The notes under the pieces are model-generated. The model saw only the letters and a list, made by a program, of their open reading frames with translations. It was not told the DNA's origin and ran no database searches. From DAOTXK01 sp034435395 (GTDB taxonomy: Bacteria > Chloroflexota > Anaerolineae > Aggregatilineales > Ch27), in contig DAOTXK010000184.1 in the NCBI GenBank assembly GCA_034435395.1, positions 1 through 37,702 on the forward strand: DNA of 37,702 nucleotides. The letters run 5' to 3'. Shown one piece after another: positions 15,441 to 25,572 of this stretch. Numbering within the stretch: position 1 is the first letter of the stretch; every line of letters begins with the position of its first letter. The position numbers and the translations under genes are program-made.

Positions 15441-15675
15441 AGCGCATGAGCCTGGGCCAGACTTCCCCACGGCCACAGGCTGACGAGGTGGCGGTTCCTG
15501 CCGCGGGGCAGGGCTAACGTCGGTGCGGGCGAGCCGCACCTTACGGAAAATCGAGGGTTCAGCGGATGCCGCCAGGGCGCTTATCACCGTCCTATTGTCC
15601 CTCCAGGGCTACCCCAGCCGTTAAAGCGGGCGCCAAAACCGTCCGGCAACGGGCGGGACAAACCGCCAGCATGTG
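15441..15675 (+). ncRNA. glmS ribozyme (glucosamine-6-phosphate-activated self-cleaving riboswitch)
   Basis: The 5' leader of glmS carries the conserved parts of the glmS ribozyme in order. Cleavage would fall between A15441 and G15442 (A/GCGCATGAGCC). A P2 stem follows, GCCTGGGCC (15450-15458) with GGCCACAGGC (15471-15480). Then comes the invariant TGACGAGG (15481-15488), and the P3 strand TGGCGG (15489-15494) pairing with CCGCCA (15569-15574), with core GCGGATGCC at 15562-15570. Two hairpins in between (15497-15512 and 15522-15539) are an expanded P3 region. The P4 region is recognisable from CCGTTAAAGCGG and GCCAAAACC. Known members are cleaved when GlcN6P binds, lowering glmS mRNA. The 3' boundary is approximate. 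Confidence 0.85.
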
Positions 15676-15853
15676 ATAGCGCTCAACCGCGCCTGACGCC
15701 AGGCCATGATCCGGTGCCCCCTGGGCATGGGCAGCGCTGACGCCTGCCCCAGGTGGGTTCTGGCCTCCGGTCCCCTGACCGGGGCGTCGCCGCGCCGGCA
15801 ACGAGCGCCTGTAAACCGTGGACACACCGAACCCAAAACTGGAGGGATATCCC

Positions 15854-17695
<1,842 letters not shown>

Positions 17696-17747
17696 GCAGG
17701 ACGGGGGCGCGTCTGTCGGCACGTCCCCTGACCGGCTGCCCGGCGAC

Positions 17748-17788
17748 GGGCGCTCCCCCCTCACGACCCAGGCCGGGCGGGAGCGCCC
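17748..17788 (+). terminator. Candidate terminator after glmS
   Basis: A perfect 10-bp stem, GGGCGCTCCC (17748-17757) with GGGAGCGCCC (17779-17788), and a 21-base loop, 53 bases after the glmS stop. There is no T-run after it, so termination by this hairpin alone is uncertain. Confidence 0.5.
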
Positions 17789-18033
17789 TCACCTGTTTCT
17801 AGCCGCCAGGGAGGCCCCACAACCTGACTGGACTTTCGCCTTTTTTGCCCAAAAACAGCCAGTGTTCGGCCTGAATTTGCTGTCCGGCTGGCAGCAGATT
17901 CAAGCCAGACGCTTACTGACTTTGGCGTAGAAAGGCGAAACTCCAGTAATAAGGGAACAAAGAGGTAGACAAGTGGGTTAATGGGTAAGATCAACCCGCT
18001 TGTCTTGGTACTTCAGTGGTTCCTTTTGCTCGG

Positions 18034-18666
18034 CTATTCGAACGCTGTGAGATCCAGTCGACTTCTGGCCGGGACCGGATCAGCGTAACCTTCTGGCAGG
18101 CCAAACAACACTCCGGCAAGGCTTGCGCTTATCCAGTTGTGGTAAGCGTTGTATTCGTCAATGGAGACGTTCAACTCCATCAACGCGAGGAAGGCCACGC
18201 TCAGCGTTGTATCCATCTCGGCGACTATTGTCCGAAACTCGTCCGTATCCAGTTCAGGCACGGTATCCAGTAGAGAATGGACATTACTATGGAACGTTAC
18301 AACTGCCTGAAATTGATTTGCAACTGCGACATTTTCGCGGTTAAACGTGGTCAATGTATTCGAAAGCCCGGTATATAACCGATCACTAGACAGGTCCGTC
18401 TCAGTGTCGTCAAGAAAAGCCTTGACGCTTTCCATTATGGGACCGACTGCCGGAAGGGCTAAATCAAAGGCTGTCTGCGCGGCCTCAACCCTCTCCTGGC
18501 GGGCGAGCAGCTCATTGTGATCCCCAGGGATCGAGATAACCAGCAATGCCAGAAACACCAGCACTGCGACGCCGATCACCTTGTTACGAAGACTCAGGCG
18601 ACTCAGACGACTCAGGAAATCTTTTTTTTCAGCTTCCTGACCAGCGGTTTGTGCGTTTGCGGGCAT
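18034..18666 (-). CDS. LemA-like membrane-anchored protein
   Basis: A 210-residue protein with a charged N-terminal 28 residues, one membrane span (about 29-46, VIGVAVLVFLALLVISI) and an extracytoplasmic helical domain. The layout and the C-terminal YNAYHNWISASLAGVLFGLPEGY match the end of the LemA family, as does FQAVVTFHSNVHSLLDTV in the middle, but the family's usual RRxDLIPNLV motif is replaced by a diverged segment. LemA proteins are single-span helical-bundle proteins of unclear function. The ATG at 18666 has AAAGGAAC 6 bases before it. The gene is AT-rich compared with its neighbours and lies within the inverted-repeat element, so it may be cargo. The assignment is moderate because the match is distant. 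Confidence 0.65.
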   Translation of the reverse strand: MPANAQTAGQEAEKKDFLSRLSRLSLRNKVIGVAVLVFLALLVISIPGDHNELLARQERVEAAQTAFDLALPAVGPIMESVKAFLDDTETDLSSDRLYTGLSNTLTTFNRENVAVANQFQAVVTFHSNVHSLLDTVPELDTDEFRTIVAEMDTTLSVAFLALMELNVSIDEYNAYHNWISASLAGVLFGLPEGYADPVPARSRLDLTAFE

Positions 18667-18768
18667 GATTCGTTCCTTTTTTCACTTCACTGCATCGGGC
18701 AAAACTATCTATGGCTCTTTAGATTTCTACCTTTCTCCTTGAAGAAGGCAACCTGACCTTGCCCCATT

Positions 18769-19018
18769 TTAACGGACAGTTTCAGCATCATAGGCGGATT
18801 GGGATGAGGTAGTAATGCCGGCTTCCTGTAGCACGTCCCGTAAGCCTTGCTCTTTCCCCCATCCCTGTTGTTTCGAGTCGGCTTTCACGGATTGTGGACG
18901 CAGCACCTTCGGGGCGCACGTCAACCGCTGTAAACACCTGTGCAAGCCGCTGTAAGTATACACAATCCCCCAATGATCTGCGACCCACCGGATGGGCATC
19001 CCACACGGTTCGGAACAA
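18769..19018 (-). pseudogene. IS630-type transposase fragment (winged-helix domain only)
   Basis: On the minus strand the frame 18999-18769 reads IRWVADHWGIVYTYSGLHRC followed by PKVLRPQSVKAD, the pattern of the winged-helix DNA-binding domain of IS630-family transposases (FGVxYSxSGxxRLLxRLG then KPRP). Only about 60 residues survive; the upstream HTH and the downstream DDE catalytic domain are missing. It points towards the LemA-like gene and ends about 100 bases from it. It supports an insertion-sequence origin for the inverted repeats that bracket the region, and is non-functional. Confidence 0.55.
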
Positions 19019-19220
19019 CCCGCGTGCTACTTGTCAAGAGCCGGGCGATAATGCACTGGAGTTTCGCCAATTTCCCAGTAGGCAAAAAAGGCGAAACCCC
19101 AGAACCTTATAGAACTCGGCGCTCTTGGCGACCTGGCGGTTCAGTTTTACCGACTAACCCACAGCGAAGTGGTTAGCAGGAATCGGCCCCGTTCGGGCGG
19201 CCCATCCCGCGATTCTCCTG

Positions 19221-19250
19221 TTAAACACCCCCCTGGTTGTGGTATATATT
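19221..19250 (+). promoter_or_regulatory. Candidate promoter for the GroEL-like gene
   Basis: TTAAAC (19221-19226), an 18-base spacer and TATATT (19245-19250), about 60 bases before the GroEL-like start. Both hexamers are imperfect matches to the sigma-70 consensus. The rest of 19103-19309 shows no gene, and no CIRCE-type inverted repeat is seen. Confidence 0.4.
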
Positions 19251-19309
19251 GTCTCTGACGCCCGTTCAGGCGGGGCGTCCTGGCCAGCGCAGTCAGGGGA
19301 TAGAGGGGC

Positions 19310-20926
19310 ATGACCGGCAAGCGACCCAAACCACTCGTTTTCCAACCCGCGACCCACCGCCAGATGCAGCGCGGCATCAACCAGATCGTCGACGCCATCC
19401 GCCCCACGCTGGGGCCGCGCCCGCGCACCGTGGCCATCCAGGAGAACCTCAAAGCGAGCATTGAGCTGCTGGACACCGGCGGCGTGATCGCCCGGCGGAT
19501 CATCGAACTGCCGGACCGGGACGAGGATGTCGGCGCGATGTTCACCCGCCAGATGTTGTGGCAACTTCACGAGAAGGTGGGCGACGGCACCGCTACCGCC
19601 GCCGTCCTCTTCCAGGCGATCTATAACGAAGGGCTGCGCTACCTGGCCGCCGGGGGCAACGCCCAGCGGCTCCGCCATTACCTGGAACAGGGCATCGGCG
19701 TGATCCTGGAAGCGCTGGAGGCGGCGGTCACGCCGGTGGACGGCGCGGAACAACTGGCTCGACTGGCCGAGTCGATCTGTTATGACCCGCCGCTGGCGGC
19801 GATGCTGGGCGAGATCTTCGACGTGATCGGCCAGTATGGGCGGCTGGAACTGCGGAAGGGACAGGGCCGGGAACTGGCCCGCCAGTACGTGGAGGGCATG
19901 TACTGGGACGGCGGCGTGCTGTCGCGGGAGATGATCGCCGACTGGGAGCGCCTCCAGACCGACCTGGAAAATGCCGCCATCCTGATCACCGATCTGACCA
20001 TCGAGGACCCGCGCCAGCTGATGCCCGCCATGGTGGCGGCGTTGAAGGGCGGCTTCCAATCGCTCCTGGTGGTGGCGGGCAAACTATCCGACGTGGTCAT
20101 CGGCTTTCTGCTGCGCAACAACGATCCGGACAAGCTCCGGCTGATGGCGGTGAAAACGCCGGGGATCGGCAGCGACCAGATGGGCGCGCTGCACGACCTG
20201 GCCGTCCTGACCGGGGGGCGTCCCTTCCTCAAGGGGGCCGGGGACAGCCTGGGCCAGGTGCAAGCCGGGGACCTGGGGCGGGCGCGCCGGGTGTGGGCCA
20301 GCCTGCGCAACTTTGGCATCGTCGGCGGCCAGGGCGATCCGCGCCAGCTGCGGGAGCACATCGCCCGGCTCCGCGCCGCCCACCAGCGGGCGGAAAAAGA
20401 GGAGCGCGCCAGGCTGCAACTGCGCATCGGTCGGCTGATGGGCGGCTCGGCCACGCTGTGGATCGGCGGGGCCAGCGAGCGCGAGGTCGAAGCCCGCAAG
20501 GCGCTGGCCGAGCGGACGGCGGAAGCGCTGCGGGGGGCCATCGCTGAGGGGATCGTGCCCGGCGGCGGCTCATCCCTGCTGGCGGCTCGCCCGGCCTTGC
20601 AGGAACGGCTCCAGGCCAGCGCCGATGCCGACGAGCGGGCGGCCTGGCACATCCTGCTCCAGGCGCTGGAAGTCCCGATGCGGACCATCATCGCCAATGC
20701 CGGTTATGACTCCAGCGAGGTGATGGCCCAGATCAGGCTGGCCGGGCCGGGGCACGGCTTCGACGCCGCCGCCGAGCAGGTCGTTGACATGGCCCAGGCG
20801 GGCATCTTCGACGTGGCCGCCGTGCAGAAGGCCGTCATCCACAGCGCCATCGCCAGCGCGGCGCTGGCCCTGACCGTCGATGTGATGGTCCATCACAAGA
20901 AACGACCGACCGTCTACCAACCCTAG
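19310..20926 (+). CDS. Divergent GroEL/Cpn60-like chaperonin paralogue
   Basis: A 538-residue protein collinear with GroEL over its whole length: GINQIVDAIRPTLGPRPRTV at the start, VGDGTATAAVL (90-100, GroEL GDGTTTA with Asp87 kept as Asp92), GGxxL-type EGIVPGGGSSLL (413-424), and GIFDVAAV with Asp501 at the position of Asp495. It departs from true GroELs in several ways. The residue aligned with catalytic Asp398 is Arg402 (16 before GGG, in AERTAEAL), Asp52 is replaced or shifted, there is a long charged helix at 345-372, and the Gly-Met tail is missing. No groES is adjacent. It may be a specialised or ATPase-poor chaperonin. AGGGG about 9 bases before the ATG fits this start. Confidence 0.85.
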   Translation: MTGKRPKPLVFQPATHRQMQRGINQIVDAIRPTLGPRPRTVAIQENLKASIELLDTGGVIARRIIELPDRDEDVGAMFTRQMLWQLHEKVGDGTATAAVLFQAIYNEGLRYLAAGGNAQRLRHYLEQGIGVILEALEAAVTPVDGAEQLARLAESICYDPPLAAMLGEIFDVIGQYGRLELRKGQGRELARQYVEGMYWDGGVLSREMIADWERLQTDLENAAILITDLTIEDPRQLMPAMVAALKGGFQSLLVVAGKLSDVVIGFLLRNNDPDKLRLMAVKTPGIGSDQMGALHDLAVLTGGRPFLKGAGDSLGQVQAGDLGRARRVWASLRNFGIVGGQGDPRQLREHIARLRAAHQRAEKEERARLQLRIGRLMGGSATLWIGGASEREVEARKALAERTAEALRGAIAEGIVPGGGSSLLAARPALQERLQASADADERAAWHILLQALEVPMRTIIANAGYDSSEVMAQIRLAGPGHGFDAAAEQVVDMAQAGIFDVAAVQKAVIHSAIASAALALTVDVMVHHKKRPTVYQP

Positions 20927-21060
20927 CGCCGAAAGGGCGTCCCTCACCGGGGGGCACCCGGAGTCCCAGCCCGCCCAGGATGCCCGGAACTCCAAACAGC
21001 CGCCCCAGACCTGGCGGTTTGATCTCACGGACTGAGCCATACGACGAGGGAAAGCGGAGC

Positions 21061-22005
21061 ATGGAGTCGTCTGAGACACAGGATTTCGTCAACGCGCTGG
21101 CCGTGGCCCCGGCCTCCGCCAGCGACCCCCAGACCGCCGTCTGGTTTGCGGCGCGCCTCACGGGCCTGTACCGATCCCTGGACGGCGGCCAAAGCTGGCA
21201 GGGGGCCTATGGCGGGCTGGCGGTGGAAGGCCCGGTGGCGACCACAGCGGTCGTTGTGTCGCCGGATTTTGCCTCCGACCGGAGCGTGTGCGCCGGGGTC
21301 AAGGGGGCCATTCTGCGCTCCAGCGACGGCGGCGAGAGCTGGCAGGTCGCCGGGCTGGGCAGCCCGCCGCCAATGGTCTCGTCGCTGGTCATCTCGCCCC
21401 ATTTTGTGGAAGATGGCACGCTGCTGGCCGGGACGCTGGAGGACGGCATCTTCCGTTCGGCAGACCGGGGCCGGCGGTGGGAGCCGTGGAATTTCGGCCT
21501 GCTGGACCTGCACGTCCTGGCCCTGGCCATCTCGCCGGCCTTCGCCCGTGACGAATGCCTGTTCGCCGGGGTGGAAACCGGCATCTTCCGCAGCACCAAC
21601 GGGGGCCGGGCCTGGCGGGAGGTCGGCTTCCCCATCGATTGCGCGCCGGTGATCAGCCTGGCGATGTCGCCGAACTTCGCCCATGACGGCGTGCTGTTCG
21701 GCGGCACGGAGGAGCATGGCCTTTACCGGTCAGACGACCGGGGCCGCACCTGGACCCGCCTGGGCGCGGACGCCATCCACCAGGCGGTGAACGCCATCCT
21801 CCTGTCGCCCCGGTTCCCGGCCACGCCGGACGCCCTGGTGCTGCACGGGGGCGAGCTGCTGGTCTCGCGCGACGGCGGGCAGTCCTGGGGGGCGTGGGAG
21901 GGCGACCTGCCGGGCGAGGCGGCCATCACGGCGGTGCTTGCGCCGCAGGGCCTGGAGCGCGGGGCACGGTTGATCCTCGGCCTGGAGAATGGCGAGGTGT
22001 GGTGA
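21061..22005 (+). CDS. BNR/Asp-box repeat beta-propeller protein
   Basis: A 314-residue protein made of about six repeats with Asp-box motifs of the type RSxDGGxSW: RSLDGGQSW, RSSDGGESW, RSADRGRRW, RSTNGGRAW, RSDDRGRTW and VSRDGGQSW. They alternate with strands such as VVVSPDFASD and AISPAFARD, so it is a sortilin/Vps10-like or photosystem-II-assembly-factor-like propeller. There is no signal peptide or catalytic sialidase signature, and it is probably cytoplasmic. The frame is open to 20980, but the ATG at 21061 has GGGAAAGCGGAGC before it. It follows the GroEL-like gene by about 130 bases; a functional link is speculation. Function unknown. Confidence 0.85.
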   Translation: MESSETQDFVNALAVAPASASDPQTAVWFAARLTGLYRSLDGGQSWQGAYGGLAVEGPVATTAVVVSPDFASDRSVCAGVKGAILRSSDGGESWQVAGLGSPPPMVSSLVISPHFVEDGTLLAGTLEDGIFRSADRGRRWEPWNFGLLDLHVLALAISPAFARDECLFAGVETGIFRSTNGGRAWREVGFPIDCAPVISLAMSPNFAHDGVLFGGTEEHGLYRSDDRGRTWTRLGADAIHQAVNAILLSPRFPATPDALVLHGGELLVSRDGGQSWGAWEGDLPGEAAITAVLAPQGLERGARLILGLENGEVW

Positions 22006-22108
22006 GTGGAGGAAAATCAGCGATGGTGTCCGTCACCCGTGGCCCGTTGATCGGCGGCGGCGCGCCGGTGGGCCAGGGTCGGATAGAGTGTGGGCAACAC
22101 GAGGGGGG

Positions 22109-23149
22109 ATGATGGCTGATAAACCGGTAGTGATCGTCGATCCGCACTTCCGCACAATGGACGAGATTTTTTCACCAGCGGACAGGGAGCGGCTGTACCG
22201 CACCGTCACCGTGGTGTGGGGCCAGGATGAGCCGATGCCGTCAGAAGCGTTCGCCCAGGCGCTCCCGGAGGCGGTGGCCGTGGTCTGCACGCGGTGGCGG
22301 CATGGGGGCGAGATTCTCGATCAGGCGGGGAAGCTGCGCGCCATCCTGGACGTGTCCGGCGGCTTCCCACCGCTGGACTACGACCGGTGTTTCGACCGCC
22401 GCATCCGCGTGTTGTCGGCGGCCCCGGCCTTCGCGCGGGCCGTGGCGGAGATGAGCCTGGGGCTGGCGCTGGCCTGTAGCCGGGACATCTGCGCCGGGGA
22501 CCGGGCCTTCCGGGCCGGGCAGGAGCAGTGGCAGCACCGGGGCAACGTCGGCACCTTCATGCTGTATGGGCGGCGGGTCGGCTTCATCGGCTTCGGGAGC
22601 CTGGCCCGCGCCCTGCGCCCGCTGATCGAGTCGTTCGGCTGCCCGATCAGCGTCTATGATCCCTGGCTCAGCCCCGGCTACCTGCGCAGCCAGGGGGTGA
22701 CGCCGGTCAGCCTGGAGGAACTGCTGGCGACCTCCTGGGTGATCTTTGTGCTGGCCGTCCCCAGCGTGGAGAACCGGCACTTCCTGGGCCGCGCCGAACT
22801 GGAGCGCATCCAGCCGGGGGCGGTGCTGGTGCTGGTGAGCCGCGCTCACGTGGTCGACTTCGAGGCCCTGACCGACCTGGTGCTGGCCGGGCGCTTTAAG
22901 GCGGCGGTGGACGTGTTCCCCCATGAGCCGCTTGATCCCGACCATCCGATCCGGCGGGCGGAAGGCGCGGTGCTGTCGGCGCATCGGGCGGGGTCGGTCC
23001 GGGAGGCGCTGTGGGAGATCGGGGAGATGGTGGTGGATGACCTGGAAGCGATCGTCGCTGGCCTGCCGCCCCGACGACTCCAGCCCGCCGAGCCGGAGCT
23101 GGCCTTCCGCTACGCCTCCATCCAGACGAAGCCGTGGACGGCGAAATGA
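22109..23149 (+). CDS. D-isomer-specific 2-hydroxyacid dehydrogenase
   Basis: A 346-residue NAD-dependent dehydrogenase that would interconvert a 2-hydroxyacid and a 2-oxoacid. The dinucleotide-binding motif is RRVGFIGFGSLARALRPL (about 151-168), with an Ala in place of the last Gly of GxGxxG. The catalytic triad is present: Arg in VSRAHVVDFEAL, Glu in DVFPHEPLD, and His in LSAHRAG. The substrate cannot be assigned; phosphoglycerate dehydrogenase would normally be longer and carry an ACT domain. Two adjacent ATGs (22109 and 22112) follow AGGGGGG closely; the second has slightly better spacing. Confidence 0.88.
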   Translation: MMADKPVVIVDPHFRTMDEIFSPADRERLYRTVTVVWGQDEPMPSEAFAQALPEAVAVVCTRWRHGGEILDQAGKLRAILDVSGGFPPLDYDRCFDRRIRVLSAAPAFARAVAEMSLGLALACSRDICAGDRAFRAGQEQWQHRGNVGTFMLYGRRVGFIGFGSLARALRPLIESFGCPISVYDPWLSPGYLRSQGVTPVSLEELLATSWVIFVLAVPSVENRHFLGRAELERIQPGAVLVLVSRAHVVDFEALTDLVLAGRFKAAVDVFPHEPLDPDHPIRRAEGAVLSAHRAGSVREALWEIGEMVVDDLEAIVAGLPPRRLQPAEPELAFRYASIQTKPWTAK

Positions 23150-23219
23150 GGGCCGGGTCGGGGCCGCCGCCGGGCAAGCCAGCTGGCGCGGCAGGGACAG
23201 GCCCCGGCCGCCCAATCCG

Positions 23220-24515
23220 CTAGGCGAAAAACTGCGGCAGAAAGTCCCGGTGCGTCTCCAGCAGGTCGTCCAGCACGGCCTGGACCCGATCCGCCGACGG
23301 GCCGAGGGGGTGGGCCAGCAGCGCTTGGTAGGCGGCGTTCCGGTCGCCGTGCACCGCCGCCTCAACGGTCAGCAGCTCGTACTGTTTGACCTGGGCCACC
23401 AGCCCGAAGCAGACTGGCGGCAGCGGCTCCGCCGGGAGCGGCTGGACGCCCGCCCGGCTGACCCGGCAGGGCATCTCCAACACCCAGTCCTCCGGCCAGC
23501 CCGGCACCGCGCCGCCCTGCCGGACGTTGGCGACGTGGGTCTCCCCCAGGTCGTTATGGTGGGCGTTGAGCAACTGCGTGGCCACCGTCGAATAATAAGC
23601 GCCGCCGCGCTGCATCAGGTCTTCCGGCGGCTGGACGCGGTCCGGCTCGGCGTACTGCTGGAGCAGGCGCTCCTCGATGGCCATGACCTGCTCGGCCCGC
23701 GACGGCGGCCACTGCTCCTGAGCGGCGATCTTCCGGTCGGTGTAGTAAAAATATTCCAGGTAGTAGTTGGGGATCATCTGGAGCGATGCCAGGGTGGGGA
23801 TGTCCCAGGCGGGGTGTGGGCTGGCCTTCTGCTCGGCGATATACGCCGCCATCACCGTCGGCCACAGGTCCTCCCCATCCACAGTGAGGCCGCGATGCCA
23901 GGTCAGGTGGTTGAGGCCCAGCGTGTCCAACTCCGCCCGCTCCGGCGCGATGTCCAGCCCGGCACGTTCCTTAAGCAGCCGCAGGAAACCCATCTTGGCG
24001 TGGTAGGGGGCGTTGCACACGCCCACCGCGGGCACGTCCGGCGCGTAGTGGGCGAGCGCCTGCGTGACCAGGCCCGCCGGATTGGTGAAATTGACCAGCA
24101 GCGCGCCCGGCTCGGCCAGCGCGCGCATATCCCCGGCGATTCGCAAAATGACGGGGATGGTGCGCAGGGCCTTGGCCATGCCGCCGACGCCGGTGGTCTC
24201 CTGGCCGACCAGGCCGTGCCGCCGCCCCAGATATTCGTCGGCGCGGCGGGCCGGCATCCCGCCGACGCGCAGCTGGGTGATGACGTAACGCGCGCCGCGC
24301 ACCGCCTGGCGCAGGTCGGTCGTCAGGTGCACTGCGAAGGGCGCGCCCGCCGCCCTGACCATCCGCCGGGCAAAACCGCCGACGATCTCCAGCCGCTCCG
24401 GCAGGATGTCCATCAGCCACAGTTCGGTCAGGGGAAACCGATCTGCGCGCGCCAGGAAGCCGTTGACCAGTTCCGGCGTATACGTGGAACCGCCGCCAAT
24501 AACCGCCACTTTCAT
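23220..24515 (-). CDS. Glycoside hydrolase family 4 (6-phospho-beta-glucosidase-like)
   Basis: A 431-residue NAD- and metal-dependent GH4 enzyme. It begins KVAVIGGGSTYTPELV, the NAD-binding motif, with NFTNPAGLVTQAL at about 142-154. The metal and catalytic cysteine motif is GVCNAPYHAK (Cys167), and His203 in LGLNHLTWHRG is the second metal ligand. RGGAYYSTVA carries the likely catalytic tyrosine. The family cleaves glycosides by redox-assisted elimination; likeness to the BglT/ChbF branch suggests 6-phospho-beta-glucosides, but no PTS genes are nearby and specificity is not certain. The frame is open to 24896, but the ATG at 24515 starts exactly at the Rossmann fold and follows AAAGGGGATGGGGTG. 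Confidence 0.92.
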   Translation of the reverse strand: MKVAVIGGGSTYTPELVNGFLARADRFPLTELWLMDILPERLEIVGGFARRMVRAAGAPFAVHLTTDLRQAVRGARYVITQLRVGGMPARRADEYLGRRHGLVGQETTGVGGMAKALRTIPVILRIAGDMRALAEPGALLVNFTNPAGLVTQALAHYAPDVPAVGVCNAPYHAKMGFLRLLKERAGLDIAPERAELDTLGLNHLTWHRGLTVDGEDLWPTVMAAYIAEQKASPHPAWDIPTLASLQMIPNYYLEYFYYTDRKIAAQEQWPPSRAEQVMAIEERLLQQYAEPDRVQPPEDLMQRGGAYYSTVATQLLNAHHNDLGETHVANVRQGGAVPGWPEDWVLEMPCRVSRAGVQPLPAEPLPPVCFGLVAQVKQYELLTVEAAVHGDRNAAYQALLAHPLGPSADRVQAVLDDLLETHRDFLPQFFA

Positions 24516-24699
24516 CACCCCATCCCCTTTCCCCGGCGCAGAGCCGCGCCAGGCCAGCAGCCGACAATTGTACCAGCGCCCCGGCGGCAGGCCAGCACCA
24601 GGCAGCAGCCAATGGCACGCTCTGGTCAGGAAAATAAGCGCGTAAGATAGCGGCTTTACGCCCGGCAGACGCTCAGCCGCGCCGGAGACCGGACGGGCA

Positions 24700-25311
24700 T
24701 CAGTCGGTTGAGGGCGCTGCCTGATCGTCGCCGGTTTCGGCGCGCGAGGCGTGGTACGCCACCAGCTTCTCCCGCTGGCGATGGAAGTGACGCCGGCCGT
24801 AGGCGTAAAATGGCCCAAACAGCAGCAGGAAAAAGCCGATGACCAGCGCCGTCCGCGCCAGACGCTCGCCGAACGGCTGGGTGTTGTTGGGCACAAAAAT
24901 CAGCAGGAACAGGCCGAGCGCGATGCACCCGCCAAGGTAGGCGATCAGCAGCCACCGATCCCGCCGGTTGATCTGATCGATGGTGGTGTGTTCCAGCCAG
25001 TACGGCTCGTACCCCGGATGCTGGGTCTTCTGTTTATCAAGGCCCCGCCAGTACCAGTAGAAGCTGACCAAAGCTCCGCCGCCAACCACCGCCGCGATGT
25101 TCGAAACCTGCACCCACTCGGTGCCCAGGCCGCGGCTGCACTGCTGTCGGGTCTGGCCCTGGGCCACGCAGTCGGCGATTCGGCTCTCGTTGTTCAGCCA
25201 CGTGAGGGCGACATAGGCGATAGTCCCGGCCATCACTACCAGGAAGATGACGGTCGCCCGGATCCGGCGCTGGCGAATCCGGGCAGCGAATCGGGGATAA
25301 TCCTGACGCAT
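24700..25311 (-). CDS. Membrane protein of unknown function, four spans
   Basis: A 203-residue protein with hydrophobic segments at about 20-38 (ATVIFLVVMAGTIAYVALTW), 71-88, 122-142 and 154-172, and charged, arginine-rich ends. Two cysteines in the first extracytoplasmic loop (ADCVAQGQTRQQCSRG) could form a disulphide. No family is recognised. The ATG at 25311 has GGTGGAG 4 bases upstream. It lies on the same strand as the GH4 gene, about 185 bases upstream of it, and may be separate from it. Confidence 0.75.
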   Translation of the reverse strand: MRQDYPRFAARIRQRRIRATVIFLVVMAGTIAYVALTWLNNESRIADCVAQGQTRQQCSRGLGTEWVQVSNIAAVVGGGALVSFYWYWRGLDKQKTQHPGYEPYWLEHTTIDQINRRDRWLLIAYLGGCIALGLFLLIFVPNNTQPFGERLARTALVIGFFLLLFGPFYAYGRRHFHRQREKLVAYHASRAETGDDQAAPSTD

Positions 25312-25438
25312 CGCTCCACCTCAACAGGTCAGATGCAAAAACCTGATCCGATAATAGAGGGCTGCGGCGAGGGCGCAATGAGGAAACGACAGCACTATAT
25401 ACCCGCCGCGCCAGACGCGCAAAAACCGCCCGCGCGGG

Positions 25439-25550
25439 GTGACGGCACCCCTGCCGACGCCAGGGGGTCAATTGGAGGTGGGGTAGCGGCGCGAGGAATA
25501 GCGCCGCCCGATTCGCCTCAAGCTGTTGTCGGCACCCCTGCCGACGCTAC
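25439..25550. repeat. Cluster of REP-like hairpins between the membrane protein and sdhD
   Basis: Three elements within about 110 bases. At 25483-25505, plus orientation: GTAGC, stem GGCGC, 8-base loop, GCGCC. At 25528-25550, opposite orientation: GTCGGC, loop ACCCCT, GCCGAC, then GCTAC. At 25439-25459 the segment CGGCACCCCTGCCGACGC repeats the core of the second without the tail. An inverted pair at this spacing resembles the BIME arrangement of REP elements. The gap 25312-25572 holds no gene. Confidence 0.7.
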
Positions 25551-25572
25551 GGCTACGGGGCGTCCGTCAGGG

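Larger units (their letters stand above)
17828..19102. mobile_element. Inverted-repeat-bounded element with a LemA-like gene and an IS630-type transposase fragment
   Basis: The left end, CTGGACTTTCGCCTTTTTTG (17828-17847, then CC), and the right end, 19081-19102, are inverted repeats of 22 bases with two mismatches. The flanks AACCTGA (17821-17827) and AACCTTA (19103-19109) agree in 6 of 7 bases and could be a target duplication. Each end also has an inner partner: AAAGGCGAAACTCCAG at 17931-17946 and CTGGAGTTTCGCC at 19056-19068, so the same terminus occurs four times and each end alone looks like a miniature element (119 and 47 bases). Between them are a LemA-like gene and a transposase fragment, in DNA clearly less GC-rich than its surroundings. 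A relic composite or IS-derived element is the likeliest reading. Confidence 0.6.

Noticed and set aside
20980..21060. Upstream extension of the BNR-repeat protein
   Set aside because: Proline/arginine-rich non-coding-like sequence; the ATG at 21061 has a ribosome-binding site.
24515..24896. N-terminal extension of the GH4 gene in the same frame
   Set aside because: The extension has no homology, and the protein proper starts exactly at the NAD-binding motif with a good ribosome-binding site.
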